Source: a candidate division CSSED10-310 bacterium (GTDB lineage: Bacteria; CSSED10-310; JAFGDC01). Taken from it: DNA of 15,416 nucleotides. Below the pieces are notes generated by a model. That model searched no databases, was not told the origin of the DNA, and saw nothing but the letters and a program-made list of their open reading frames with translations. The stretch spans positions 1 through 15,416 of the forward strand of contig JAFGDC010000587.1 of NCBI GenBank assembly GCA_016932295.1. Reading direction: 5' to 3'. Shown piece by piece: positions 1 to 6,887 of the stretch. A program made the translations under genes and the position numbers. Every line of letters begins with the position of its first letter. The stretch's first letter is position 1.

Positions 1-75
1 ACCGTGGCACAGCGCCGCGGCAAAAACAACGGAATGCATACAAATGAAACAAATGACTAGCCTCATCTCCCTCAT
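1..75 (-). CDS. N-terminus of a secreted or membrane protein (partial)
   Basis: Only the first 25 codons are in the window; the gene continues off the left edge. Read on the minus strand from ATG at 75, the peptide starts MREMRLVICFICMHSVVFAA, then Ala-Leu-Cys-His-Gly. A short charged start followed by a hydrophobic stretch and small residues (Ala19-21) is a typical Sec signal peptide. Cys23 is preceded by Leu, not Gly or Ala, so it is a poor lipobox. The start is well supported by a GGAGG ribosome-binding site at 81-85, five bases from the ATG, and by a strong promoter at 135-162. A second ATG at codon 4 is possible. The mature protein is outside the window, so no function can be given. Confidence 0.62.
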   Translation of the reverse strand, partial: MREMRLVICFICMHSVVFAAALCHG

Positions 76-115
76 GGTCACCTCCAAAACAGGATAGTAC
101 GGGCATTTCAAACGT

Positions 116-150
116 GGACTATAAATTTGTTTAAATTTTAGATGCCATTG
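116..150. repeat. AT-rich box similar to 2836-2870
   Basis: Without gaps, 25 of 35 bases match the segment at 2836-2870. The best-conserved part ends TAGATGC-Y-ATTG (139-150 and 2859-2870). Both copies lie in divergent intergenic regions and overlap predicted promoter elements: the minus-strand -10 box here, the plus-strand -10 box in the second copy. Shared AT-rich composition may explain part of the match. Confidence 0.3.
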
Positions 151-162
151 GGCAATTGTCAA
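135..162 (-). promoter_or_regulatory. sigma70-like promoter for the left-edge signal-peptide gene
   Basis: On the minus strand a perfect TTGACA -35 box (157-162) is followed after 16 bases by TAAAAT (135-140), five of six to the -10 consensus. Transcription would start near 128, giving a leader of about 53 nt before the ATG at 75. The heptamer TAAATTT occurs twice, ten bases apart (122-128 and 132-138), over the -10/start region. Confidence 0.6.
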
Positions 163-324
163 TAGTTATGATCAGGGGCCTTTGGTTTCATTTACAAGCC
201 GTCGCCGGGCAGGTAGACTGCCAGCACCGCTCCGGATCTGGTCCCGATGCATCTCGGTACACACCGGCGGCACCGGACCGGGCAGTGCCCGGAAGGCCGC
301 CATGACTGACGGCTGGAATGAGTG

Positions 325-345
325 AAATGAAACAATCCTTCATTT
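325..345. repeat. 7-bp inverted repeat upstream of the glycosyltransferase gene
   Basis: AAATGAA (325-331) and TTCATTT (339-345) are perfect complements around a 7-nt loop, about 60 nt before the ATG at 404. It could be a weak operator or leader hairpin. An AT-rich 7-mer pair can also arise by chance. Confidence 0.3.
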
Positions 346-403
346 GCTTTCTTGCTTCTCCTCCCCCCGCGGTACTCCTTGCCTCTCCTGATGCGAGTGT
401 GTC

Positions 404-1783
404 ATGAGACGCTTTTTCATCGCCGCCGGAGTCGTCTGCCACATGCTGTTCCTGGTTTCCATCGGTCTGCATTTCACATTCGCGCCATCGCCCGGCAGGC
501 TGGTGGACATGCGGCTCATAGAGGGACGCCGGCCGTTCAAGGGCATCCTGCCGCCGACATCGATCCGAACGCCGGCATGCTGCGATCACTTCCAGCAGCT
601 CCATGCCAGGGAAAAAAACGGTATCGCCCTGAAGAACTTCATTTCGATACCGCCGCGCCGAAGTTCCAACCTCGGCCTGGACCGTTTCGTCCGGGATGCA
701 AACAAGACCGATCCCGGCGGCGATTTCTACCAACTCTGGCGCGCCGGTCTCAACCTCAGGCATGATCTCTCTATCTTCGAACAGTACGATGCGGACAGCG
801 ACATGAAGCTCGTGAAACGCCTCGACCGCATCACACCGTTCCATCCCCCCAACCGATACCTGCCTGCCATGATCTATCTCGCCGGGTTGCCTCTTTCCTT
901 TCTCGATCCGATCATCGCCTACCTGGTCTGGGTGATCCTCCATGAACTCTGCCTGTTCCTGTGTATCCTGGTCACCTGGCGCCTGACCACGGACAAAGCG
1001 ACACGTGCCGTTCTCACCTTTTTCTGGCTCTGTTTCCTGCCCTATTACCTTGAACTCTACATGGGCCAGACTTCCTTCCTGGTCATGACCGGGGCGTTCC
1101 TCGCCGCCATGGCGGCAGACAGAAACAAACCGTTGCATGCGGCGGCATGGTGGACCATCACCCTGATCGTCAAACCACTCACGCTGCTCTTCACTCCCTC
1201 ATTCGTCATGCAAAGACGATGGTCCACCACGGCGATCGGTCTTGGCGTCCTTGCCGCCTCTTCCCTGCCCTATTTCATGTCCAATCCCGCTGATTTCAAA
1301 CTCTTCATCAACTGGAGCCTGGGTCAGTCGGTGGTTTCCAACGTCGGCGCGTACTGCTTCCAGAATGGCATGTATCACCTCTTCTATTCCGAAACAGTGG
1401 TGAAAGCGGCTGCTTACGCCATCCTGGCTGGCGCCCTCATTCTGGCGATCATCCGCCGGCATTGGCCATTCTCCACCCACGCCTGCCTGTGGCTCACCAC
1501 CTATTTCATGACCTACGCGCACGTCTGGGAGCACCATTATGTCATGCTCCTGCCCGTCCTGGTGATCCTTTACCTCAAGGGGACCAGGCGGCTGTCCCTG
1601 ATCCTGTTCGTGCTGCTCACGCTGCCATCACCCTTCTTCATCTATGAAGGCACCGGCAGTTGGTTCGGTGAAATGCTTTACCTCGCCGCCAAGGTCATTC
1701 CTGTCGTGATCCTGTTCGCGTATCTCGGTGCCAATTACCTGTTCCCCTCTTCCGAGAACGAACCGCTCGCGCGTCACCTGTAA
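404..1783 (+). CDS. GT87-family (DUF2029) polyprenyl-phosphate-dependent membrane glycosyltransferase
   Basis: A 459-residue polytopic membrane protein, probably a GT-C glycosyltransferase that moves a sugar from a polyprenyl-phosphate donor to an extracytoplasmic acceptor such as a lipid, glycan or protein. One membrane span sits near residues 4-26. A large extracytoplasmic loop follows (about 27-150) and carries the acidic motif GGDFYQLWRAG (105-115), which matches the conserved Asp-Phe region early in DUF2029 proteins. About ten further hydrophobic segments run from 155 to 446. They include the family-like MGQTSFLVMTG (220-230), a Lys-Pro in LIVKPLTLL (254-262) and WEHHYVMLLPVL (375-386). 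The ATG at 404 is the first in frame; its ribosome-binding site is weak. No neighbouring glycan genes identify the sugar. Confidence is good for the family and low for the substrate. Confidence 0.8.
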   Translation: MRRFFIAAGVVCHMLFLVSIGLHFTFAPSPGRLVDMRLIEGRRPFKGILPPTSIRTPACCDHFQQLHAREKNGIALKNFISIPPRRSSNLGLDRFVRDANKTDPGGDFYQLWRAGLNLRHDLSIFEQYDADSDMKLVKRLDRITPFHPPNRYLPAMIYLAGLPLSFLDPIIAYLVWVILHELCLFLCILVTWRLTTDKATRAVLTFFWLCFLPYYLELYMGQTSFLVMTGAFLAAMAADRNKPLHAAAWWTITLIVKPLTLLFTPSFVMQRRWSTTAIGLGVLAASSLPYFMSNPADFKLFINWSLGQSVVSNVGAYCFQNGMYHLFYSETVVKAAAYAILAGALILAIIRRHWPFSTHACLWLTTYFMTYAHVWEHHYVMLLPVLVILYLKGTRRLSLILFVLLTLPSPFFIYEGTGSWFGEMLYLAAKVIPVVILFAYLGANYLFPSSENEPLARHL

Positions 1784-1840
1784 TCCACGACAACCGCCAT
1801 CAAGGTTCCGGCGGCCGGCCGAAATATCCCGGCACAACGC

Positions 1841-1866
1841 GGATCAGCTTGCGGGAACGCTGGTCC
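1841..1866 (+). terminator. Candidate hairpin between convergent genes
   Basis: GGATCAGC (1841-1848) pairs with GCTGGTCC (1859-1866) over eight positions with one U-G wobble, around a 10-nt loop. It lies in the 86-nt gap between the stop codons of the glycosyltransferase and the CPBP gene, where a transcription stop is expected. The following ACTTTAAATAA is only weakly U-rich, so it is a poor classical intrinsic terminator. On the opposite strand the wobble becomes an A-C mismatch, so it fits the plus-strand transcript better. Confidence 0.4.
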
Positions 1867-1869
1867 ACT

Positions 1870-2550
1870 TTAAATAATGATCCCGCGCAACTGCATGAGC
1901 GCCATATCGACGCAAAGGTGCGCGATGTACGCCGGCAGCAGACTACGGCATCGCAGGGTCATGATCCCCCAGAGCAGGGAGATGATGAAAGCGCCCGACA
2001 ATTCCAACGGACTGGCCAGGAAATGACTCAGCGCCGACAGCGAGGCTGAAATCAAGAGCGCTGAAGTGCGGTCAAGATCGTAGTGAATCAGACCGCCCAG
2101 CAGGAATCCACGGAAAATGAACTCCTTGTAGAAGTCGCTGAAACAGTTTCCTGCCATGGCCCATGGCACGAAGGTGGGAACCACGTGATGCTCCGAACCG
2201 ATGGACATGCCGATGAGCACCGGTATGGCGCAACCGATGCCAACCAGCGTACCGATGCCAAGCTGGCTCGACAGGGTCGCGCAGCCCGACCGTGGTTCGA
2301 GAAACATGGCGCTGGAAGGGACTCTCCACAGTGTGGCGATCAGAACGAGTAGCAGCGCGGTGGGCGCGGCGCCCCATCGAAATAGAAGGTTGGCGACCAA
2401 TTCCCCGGGCCCGGCGGGAAGCGCGGCAACGGCTCGCTCGAGTGCTTCCCACGGAAACAAGACCGAGCCGGCCCAGTAGGCGCCACAGAACAACGCCATC
2501 CAGACCGCCGAAGCGAAAGGAAGGTGCCGGCAGCCACTATATCGTTTCAT
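1870..2550 (-). CDS. CPBP-family (Abi/Rce1-like) intramembrane protease homologue
   Basis: A 226-residue multi-span membrane protein of the CPBP/Abi superfamily, whose characterised members are intramembrane endopeptidases such as CAAX protease Rce1. Hydrophobic spans lie near 12-32, 62-77, 98-116, 145-155, 163-180 and 185-200. Motif 1 is YKEFIFRG (141-148), motif 2 LSALSHF (171-177, His176) and the last motif HLCVD (211-215). In the family motif EExxxR the first Glu is a key catalytic residue; here it is Lys142, with Glu143 and Arg147 kept, so activity is uncertain. I chose ATG at 2550, with CTAAGG nine bases upstream, over a TTG at 2559 that lacks a usable ribosome-binding site. A minus-strand open frame upstream ends at 2537, inside this gene. 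The substrate is unknown. Confidence 0.8.
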   Translation of the reverse strand: MKRYSGCRHLPFASAVWMALFCGAYWAGSVLFPWEALERAVAALPAGPGELVANLLFRWGAAPTALLLVLIATLWRVPSSAMFLEPRSGCATLSSQLGIGTLVGIGCAIPVLIGMSIGSEHHVVPTFVPWAMAGNCFSDFYKEFIFRGFLLGGLIHYDLDRTSALLISASLSALSHFLASPLELSGAFIISLLWGIMTLRCRSLLPAYIAHLCVDMALMQLRGIII

Positions 2551-2827
2551 GACCTGCAACCTTAGGCCCCCGATCCACCCATGTCAATGATCCGCGTTCC
2601 CGCGACGTGATCTGTTGGCGACCGGCAACGGCACCGGGATGGTCCTGGGCGAGGAAGTGACATTCCTCCCCTTGCCGCACGTGTTCGGTTGCGAAGTCGA
2701 CGGAGCAACTCCTGCTGGTTGACGGGGCGGAAACCATGGCAGGTGGATCTGCTGCCCGCCCTCCCTGATCGCAAATCAAAATATTGTATACCGAAAAATG
2801 CAAACCACCACATATTGATTTCAACTC

Positions 2828-2856
2828 TTGAGTTCGGAATGTAAAGTTTGTATAGT
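2828..2856 (+). promoter_or_regulatory. sigma70-like promoter upstream of smc
   Basis: TTGAGT (2828-2833) and TATAGT (2851-2856, five of six) are separated by exactly 17 bases. Initiation near 2863 would leave a leader of about 280 nt before the smc GTG at 3143. That is long, so a nearer promoter may also exist, though none was convincing. Confidence 0.42.
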
Positions 2857-2870
2857 TGTAGATGCTATTG
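2836..2870. repeat. AT-rich box similar to 116-150
   Basis: Second copy of the 35-bp intergenic similarity. It overlaps the TATAGT -10 box of the plus-strand promoter and ends in the shared TAGATGCTATTG. Confidence 0.3.
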
Positions 2871-3142
2871 CAGGATGCAGCACCGAATCTTGACACGCTG
2901 CGGCATTGGGGCATGAAGGGTGGCGGGGACAGCGCCCTCAGAACCTGGTATGACTTGGCTGTCCTGGCTTGACGTGACCGGGCCTGACCCGGCCGGCTCG
3001 ATTGAAGCCCTTGGTGGTCGGATGTTTTCTTGTGGATCTGGGTGGTGTAGACTGCGCTGATTCGTGGAGCACCCACCGCAGAATGTCGTGTTGCGCGCCG
3101 GGACAGGCGGCCGATCCGGCGGATTGACGGAGAAGAATCGTC

Positions 3143-6100
3143 GTGAAGTTTGAGAGCATGAAGCTTACCGGCTTCAAATCATTCAGAAAGACGATAGAGG
3201 TGTCCTTCCCGGATGGCATAACAGCGATTGTAGGTCCGAACGGTTGCGGGAAGAGCAACATTGTGGATGCCATGCGATGGGTGCTGGGCGAGCAGAGTGC
3301 CCGGTCGCTGCGCGGTGATTCGATGCGTGACGTGATCTTCGGCGGCTCGAAAAGTCGGCGGCCGATGGGCATGGCGGAGGTGACGCTGTTGTTCAGCAGC
3401 AACGGCGGCAACGGCGGCCCGGAGAATATCGAAGTGACCAGGCGGTTGTATCGTTCGGGCATGTCCGAGTATCAACTTAACCGGGTGAACTGCAGGTTGA
3501 AGGACATCGTGCAGTTGTTCGCGGACACCGGTGTGGGGCGCAATTCTTACGCCATAATCGAGCAGGGCAAAGTCGATTTCCTGTTGAAAGCCAAACCGCT
3601 GGAACGGCGGCTGTTGTTCGAATCGGCCGCTGGAATCATGGGGTACAAGGTCAGGCGCCACGAGGCGAAAATCAAGCTGCGCCGTACCAAGGAGAATCTC
3701 GTCCGGGTGTCCGACATCTACGACGAGGTGAAGCGGCAACGGGCGGCGTTGCAGCGGCAGGTCCGGCGCGTCCGCCGCTATCGAGCCCTCAAGAGCCAGT
3801 TGGAGGATGTCAGGAAGCACATACTGGGTATCCGGCTTGTGAAGGCGTACAGCGAATTGGCTGAACTGGGCAGGGCAATGGTTGAGCTGGAGGATCGCGA
3901 GGTTTCGCTGCGTGGAGACCTGTCATGCTCCGAAGCCCATCTCGTGGAGGCGCGTCATCGTTTCAAGGAGCTGGAGATCCAGCTCAATGAACTGAAGGCC
4001 AGGCATGCCGAGCATACGGCGGAGAGTGTTCGGTTGCACACCGAGATCCGCAGTGCCCGGCAGAGGATCGCCCAGATCGAGGAAGAGAACGCTCGTGATG
4101 CCAGTGAGTTGGCTCAACTCAACGAGCGGATCGATTCCATGGCGGCCGAGCGGCGGGGATTGGAAGAGCAGCAGGTGGAATACCGGAACCTGGTGCTTGA
4201 CAAGGAGCTGCTTTGTGAGGCGGCGGAGGATCGTGTTGTCCAGGCTCAGCAAGCTCTGGAGGAAACCGATGCCGCTCTGCGCAAGGCCAAGTATAACGCT
4301 GTCAGGGTGAACGATCTGTTGGTCAAATCCACCAATGCATTGCGTGAATTGGAACTGCATGCGCAAAAGTTGATCATCTCGGCGGAACGCAACCTATCGG
4401 AGGAGGATATCCTCGAGCAGGAGCTGGATCGGCTGCAATCGGAGTTGCACAGCGCGGCGGAGCAGGTCATGCGGGTACAGGATGAGTTGGAGGAGTTGAA
4501 ACTCATCAGGCACCAGGCGAACTATGAAAAAACCGAACTCGAGCAGGAACGGCGGAGTCTCAAACAAGAGAATGCGGAGCTGACGGAACGGCTCGTGCTT
4601 GAACGGTCCAAGCTGACGTCACTGGTGGAACTGCTGGAGCGGCACGAAGGCTTTGATGAAGGCTTGCGCCGGTTGCTTGAACGGCTGAAAGGGGAATTGG
4701 AACCGGGTTCGTTCACGTTGCTGGCTGATATGCTGGAGGTGGCGCCGGGCGTCGAACGGGCGGTGGAGGTGGCACTCGGCCGGCGGTTACAGGATATTCT
4801 GGTGGTGGATGAAGACACGGCGTTACGCTGCGCGGAGATGATCAGGCGCGAGGGCCTGGGCAGGAATACCTTCATCTGGCCGGATTCGATCGACACTGCG
4901 CCGCCAGACGCCGGCAGAGTCCCGGATGCCGCTGCGCCACCGCTTCTCCATTCGTTGACTGCACCGCCGGGAGTTCGAGACCACCTCTCGCGCTGGCTCG
5001 CCGGCTGGTATCTCGCCGGTAATTCTGCCACCGCCCGTCGCCTGGCGCGGACTCATCGAGGCGCGGTGTTCATCACCACCGAAGGCGAGGCGCATGGTCC
5101 CGGCGCCATGGTGACGAGCGGCAGCCAGGGAGATTTCGGCAGCGGGCATTTACAGCGCCGGACCGCGGTCAAGGGTCACCAGGAGGCGATCGGGCGGCTG
5201 AGTGGCCGGGATGCGGTACAGAAGGCGCGGCTGCTGGACATCGAGACGAGATGGGATGTCCTCAATGACAGGTTGGTGGAAATCGAATCCCAGATCAGGG
5301 ATGTGCAGCTCAAGGAAGCTGAATTGAACAGGGATCGCAGCCACCTGGCGCAGGAGATCACCAGGCTGGAAAACCGGAAGCGTTCCATGGCCATTGAAAA
5401 GAACTTCATCGAGTCCGAACTGGAGACCATCAAGAGCCGACGCAACAAGCTTCAAAACGAAGCCGACCACTACACCCGCGAGGTCACCAGAACCGAGGAG
5501 GCGGTCAAAGAATGCGACGACCGCCTGCGCTCAGGCCATATCAAGAAGGAAGAAGCGCAGCAGCTCCTGAACGAGGAGCGGGTGATGCTCGCGCGATACA
5601 GGGAGAAGACCAGTTCGATCGGGCAGGATATCCAGCGGCTGGGCGCTGCGGTCGATGAAGCCCGGAACAGGGCGGAACGCGGCGGGCAGGTAATGGCGCG
5701 ACGTGACGAGGAGGCGCGGACGTTGGCCGGCGGCGTTGTCCAGGCGGAAGAACGGCTCTCCGGGCTGGAAGAGATGACGCATGGCATTGCCGGAGAGATC
5801 GCTGGATACGAAGATGAGCAGGGAGCGTTGGGCGAAGCGCTCAATATGCACGAGGAAGCCGCCGGAATCGCGCGCCGGGCACTGGAGAAATGCCTCGAGC
5901 GGCTCCAGGAAATGCGGCTGGAGAATAACAAGTGGAGCCTCGAGCGGGATCATCTCGAGGAACAGGGCGGCCTGTCGAGGGAAGCGGCGGAAGCGCTGGT
6001 GGAGGAATACCGGAGCAAGACCGCGGCTGATATCCAGGAACTGACCGGAACCATCGAGCCGCTCAATGCACAACTGGCAGCCATCGGTGAGGTGAACTTC

Positions 6101-6763
6101 ACCGCCGAGGAAGAATACGGGGAGATCGACGAACGGTTCACCTTTCTCGGCACGCAACAGGAGGACTTGCAGCAGTCCATCAACGAGATCGAGGATGTGA
6201 TCGAGCGGATCAATGCCACCACCGACCGCCTGTTTAAGGAAACATTCGACAGCGTCAACGGACACTTCCGGAGAATCTTCTCGGATCTCTTCCAGGGGGG
6301 CGAGGCGGAATTGCAGTTGTGCGCAGATGCTCCAGTGGAAACGGAAGAACACGATCGAGAGGAACTGACCGACGAGGATCGCGAGGAAGGTATTGAGATC
6401 CTGGCCAAGCCACCGGGGAAAAAACTCCAGAAGCTCAGCCTCATGTCCGGCGGCGAGAAAGCCCTGACCGCCCTGGCGTTGCTCTTCGCGATGATGGCGC
6501 ACCGACCGGCGCCGTTCATCATCCTGGACGAGGTGGATGCGCCGTTGGACGAGGTCAATATCACCCGCTTCGTGCAATATCTCAGGATGATCTCCGGGCA
6601 GACCCAAATCATCGTGGTCACGCACCATACCACCACCATGAAGGCGGCTGACCTGTTGTACGGCGTCACCATGAGTGAACCGGGGGTTTCCAATCTCATC
6701 TCCGTGGCGCTTACCTCCGATGACCGCCTGCAGGTGGCGTCGAGTTCCGTCGCCGAAGTCTGA
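3143..6763 (+). CDS. smc: Chromosome segregation protein SMC
   Basis: The protein has 1206 residues, the normal size for bacterial SMC. This ATPase dimerises, works with ScpA and ScpB, and organises and separates replicated chromosomes. The N-terminal half-ATPase has Walker A GPNGCGKS (31-38) and the RWVLGEQSARSLRG region. A coiled coil runs from about 170 to 495, the hinge from about 497 to 665, and the returning coil to about 1010. The C-terminal half-ATPase has signature LSLMSGGEKAL (1098-1108) and Walker B FIILDEVDAPLDE (1125-1137). The start is GTG, preceded by GGAG at 3129-3132. An unusually acidic stretch (1066-1082, 11 of 17 residues Asp or Glu) sits just before the signature motif. 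No scpA or scpB is in the window. The next gene has its own promoter, so smc may be monocistronic. Confidence 0.97.
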   Translation: MKFESMKLTGFKSFRKTIEVSFPDGITAIVGPNGCGKSNIVDAMRWVLGEQSARSLRGDSMRDVIFGGSKSRRPMGMAEVTLLFSSNGGNGGPENIEVTRRLYRSGMSEYQLNRVNCRLKDIVQLFADTGVGRNSYAIIEQGKVDFLLKAKPLERRLLFESAAGIMGYKVRRHEAKIKLRRTKENLVRVSDIYDEVKRQRAALQRQVRRVRRYRALKSQLEDVRKHILGIRLVKAYSELAELGRAMVELEDREVSLRGDLSCSEAHLVEARHRFKELEIQLNELKARHAEHTAESVRLHTEIRSARQRIAQIEEENARDASELAQLNERIDSMAAERRGLEEQQVEYRNLVLDKELLCEAAEDRVVQAQQALEETDAALRKAKYNAVRVNDLLVKSTNALRELELHAQKLIISAERNLSEEDILEQELDRLQSELHSAAEQVMRVQDELEELKLIRHQANYEKTELEQERRSLKQENAELTERLVLERSKLTSLVELLERHEGFDEGLRRLLERLKGELEPGSFTLLADMLEVAPGVERAVEVALGRRLQDILVVDEDTALRCAEMIRREGLGRNTFIWPDSIDTAPPDAGRVPDAAAPPLLHSLTAPPGVRDHLSRWLAGWYLAGNSATARRLARTHRGAVFITTEGEAHGPGAMVTSGSQGDFGSGHLQRRTAVKGHQEAIGRLSGRDAVQKARLLDIETRWDVLNDRLVEIESQIRDVQLKEAELNRDRSHLAQEITRLENRKRSMAIEKNFIESELETIKSRRNKLQNEADHYTREVTRTEEAVKECDDRLRSGHIKKEEAQQLLNEERVMLARYREKTSSIGQDIQRLGAAVDEARNRAERGGQVMARRDEEARTLAGGVVQAEERLSGLEEMTHGIAGEIAGYEDEQGALGEALNMHEEAAGIARRALEKCLERLQEMRLENNKWSLERDHLEEQGGLSREAAEALVEEYRSKTAADIQELTGTIEPLNAQLAAIGEVNFTAEEEYGEIDERFTFLGTQQEDLQQSINEIEDVIERINATTDRLFKETFDSVNGHFRRIFSDLFQGGEAELQLCADAPVETEEHDREELTDEDREEGIEILAKPPGKKLQKLSLMSGGEKALTALALLFAMMAHRPAPFIILDEVDAPLDEVNITRFVQYLRMISGQTQIIVVTHHTTTMKAADLLYGVTMSEPGVSNLISVALTSDDRLQVASSSVAEV

Positions 6764-6801
6764 GGGATGGCGCGAAACGGTAGCTGCCGAACGGAGCGCG
6801 G

Positions 6802-6830
6802 TTGACCGGACGGGTCGTTTTACGCATACT
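6802..6830 (+). promoter_or_regulatory. sigma70-like promoter for the DUF362/NapHG genes
   Basis: TTGACC (6802-6807, five of six) and CATACT (6825-6830, four of six) are exactly 17 bases apart. The promoter lies 39 nt after the smc stop and 58 nt before the DUF362 ATG. Predicted initiation near 6837 falls directly before the palindrome at 6840-6855, which suggests control at the start site. Confidence 0.55.
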
Positions 6831-6839
6831 CTGATAGAA

Positions 6840-6855
6840 ATCCTCCGCGGAGGAT
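6840..6855. promoter_or_regulatory. 16-bp perfect palindrome at the transcription start (candidate operator)
   Basis: ATCCTCCGCGGAGGAT is its own reverse complement. It begins about three bases after the predicted start of transcription, a position where a bound dimeric repressor would block RNA polymerase. Its right arm contains GGAGGA, a Shine-Dalgarno-like sequence, placed two bases before an ATG that opens an 11-codon frame. That spacing is too short for efficient initiation, so an operator role is favoured. No regulator can be assigned. Confidence 0.45.
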
Positions 6856-6887
6856 ATGTATACAGTGACTGCAACCGGGAAGGGATC

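Larger units (their letters stand above)
76..403. other. Divergent intergenic region
   Basis: This stretch separates the minus-strand signal-peptide gene from the plus-strand glycosyltransferase. Its left half is AT-rich and holds the minus-strand promoter. Its right half is GC-rich with short inverted repeats: GGCAG/CTGCC at 208-222, CCGGGC/GCCCGG at 278-292, and a 7-bp AT-rich repeat at 325-345. From about 339 to 390 the plus strand is unusually pyrimidine-rich. No convincing plus-strand promoter was found; a TATGAT box at 167-172 lacks a matching -35. A minus-strand 51-codon frame (343-188) exists, but its only Shine-Dalgarno-like sequence is about 16 nt from the ATG, so it is not called. 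Confidence 0.6.
2551..3142. other. Long intergenic region between CPBP gene and smc
   Basis: This 592-nt stretch lies between divergent genes and has no confident gene. The central part (about 2770-2870) is AT-rich and carries a plus-strand promoter at 2828-2856. The rest is GC-rich, with a CCGGG/CCCGG 5-bp hairpin near 2980. On the minus strand one frame stays open from an ATG at 2737 to TAG at 2537, 66 codons with coding-like codon use. It overlaps the CPBP start by 14 nt, but no ribosome-binding site precedes the ATG and I do not recognise the peptide. It is left uncalled as a possible small coupled gene. Confidence 0.5.

Noticed and set aside
188..1138. 316-codon minus-strand open frame across the glycosyltransferase gene, with a possible 51-codon start at 343
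   Set aside because: It lies antisense to a well-supported membrane protein. The GGAGG upstream of the short version is about 16 nt from the ATG, and the peptide has no family-like features.
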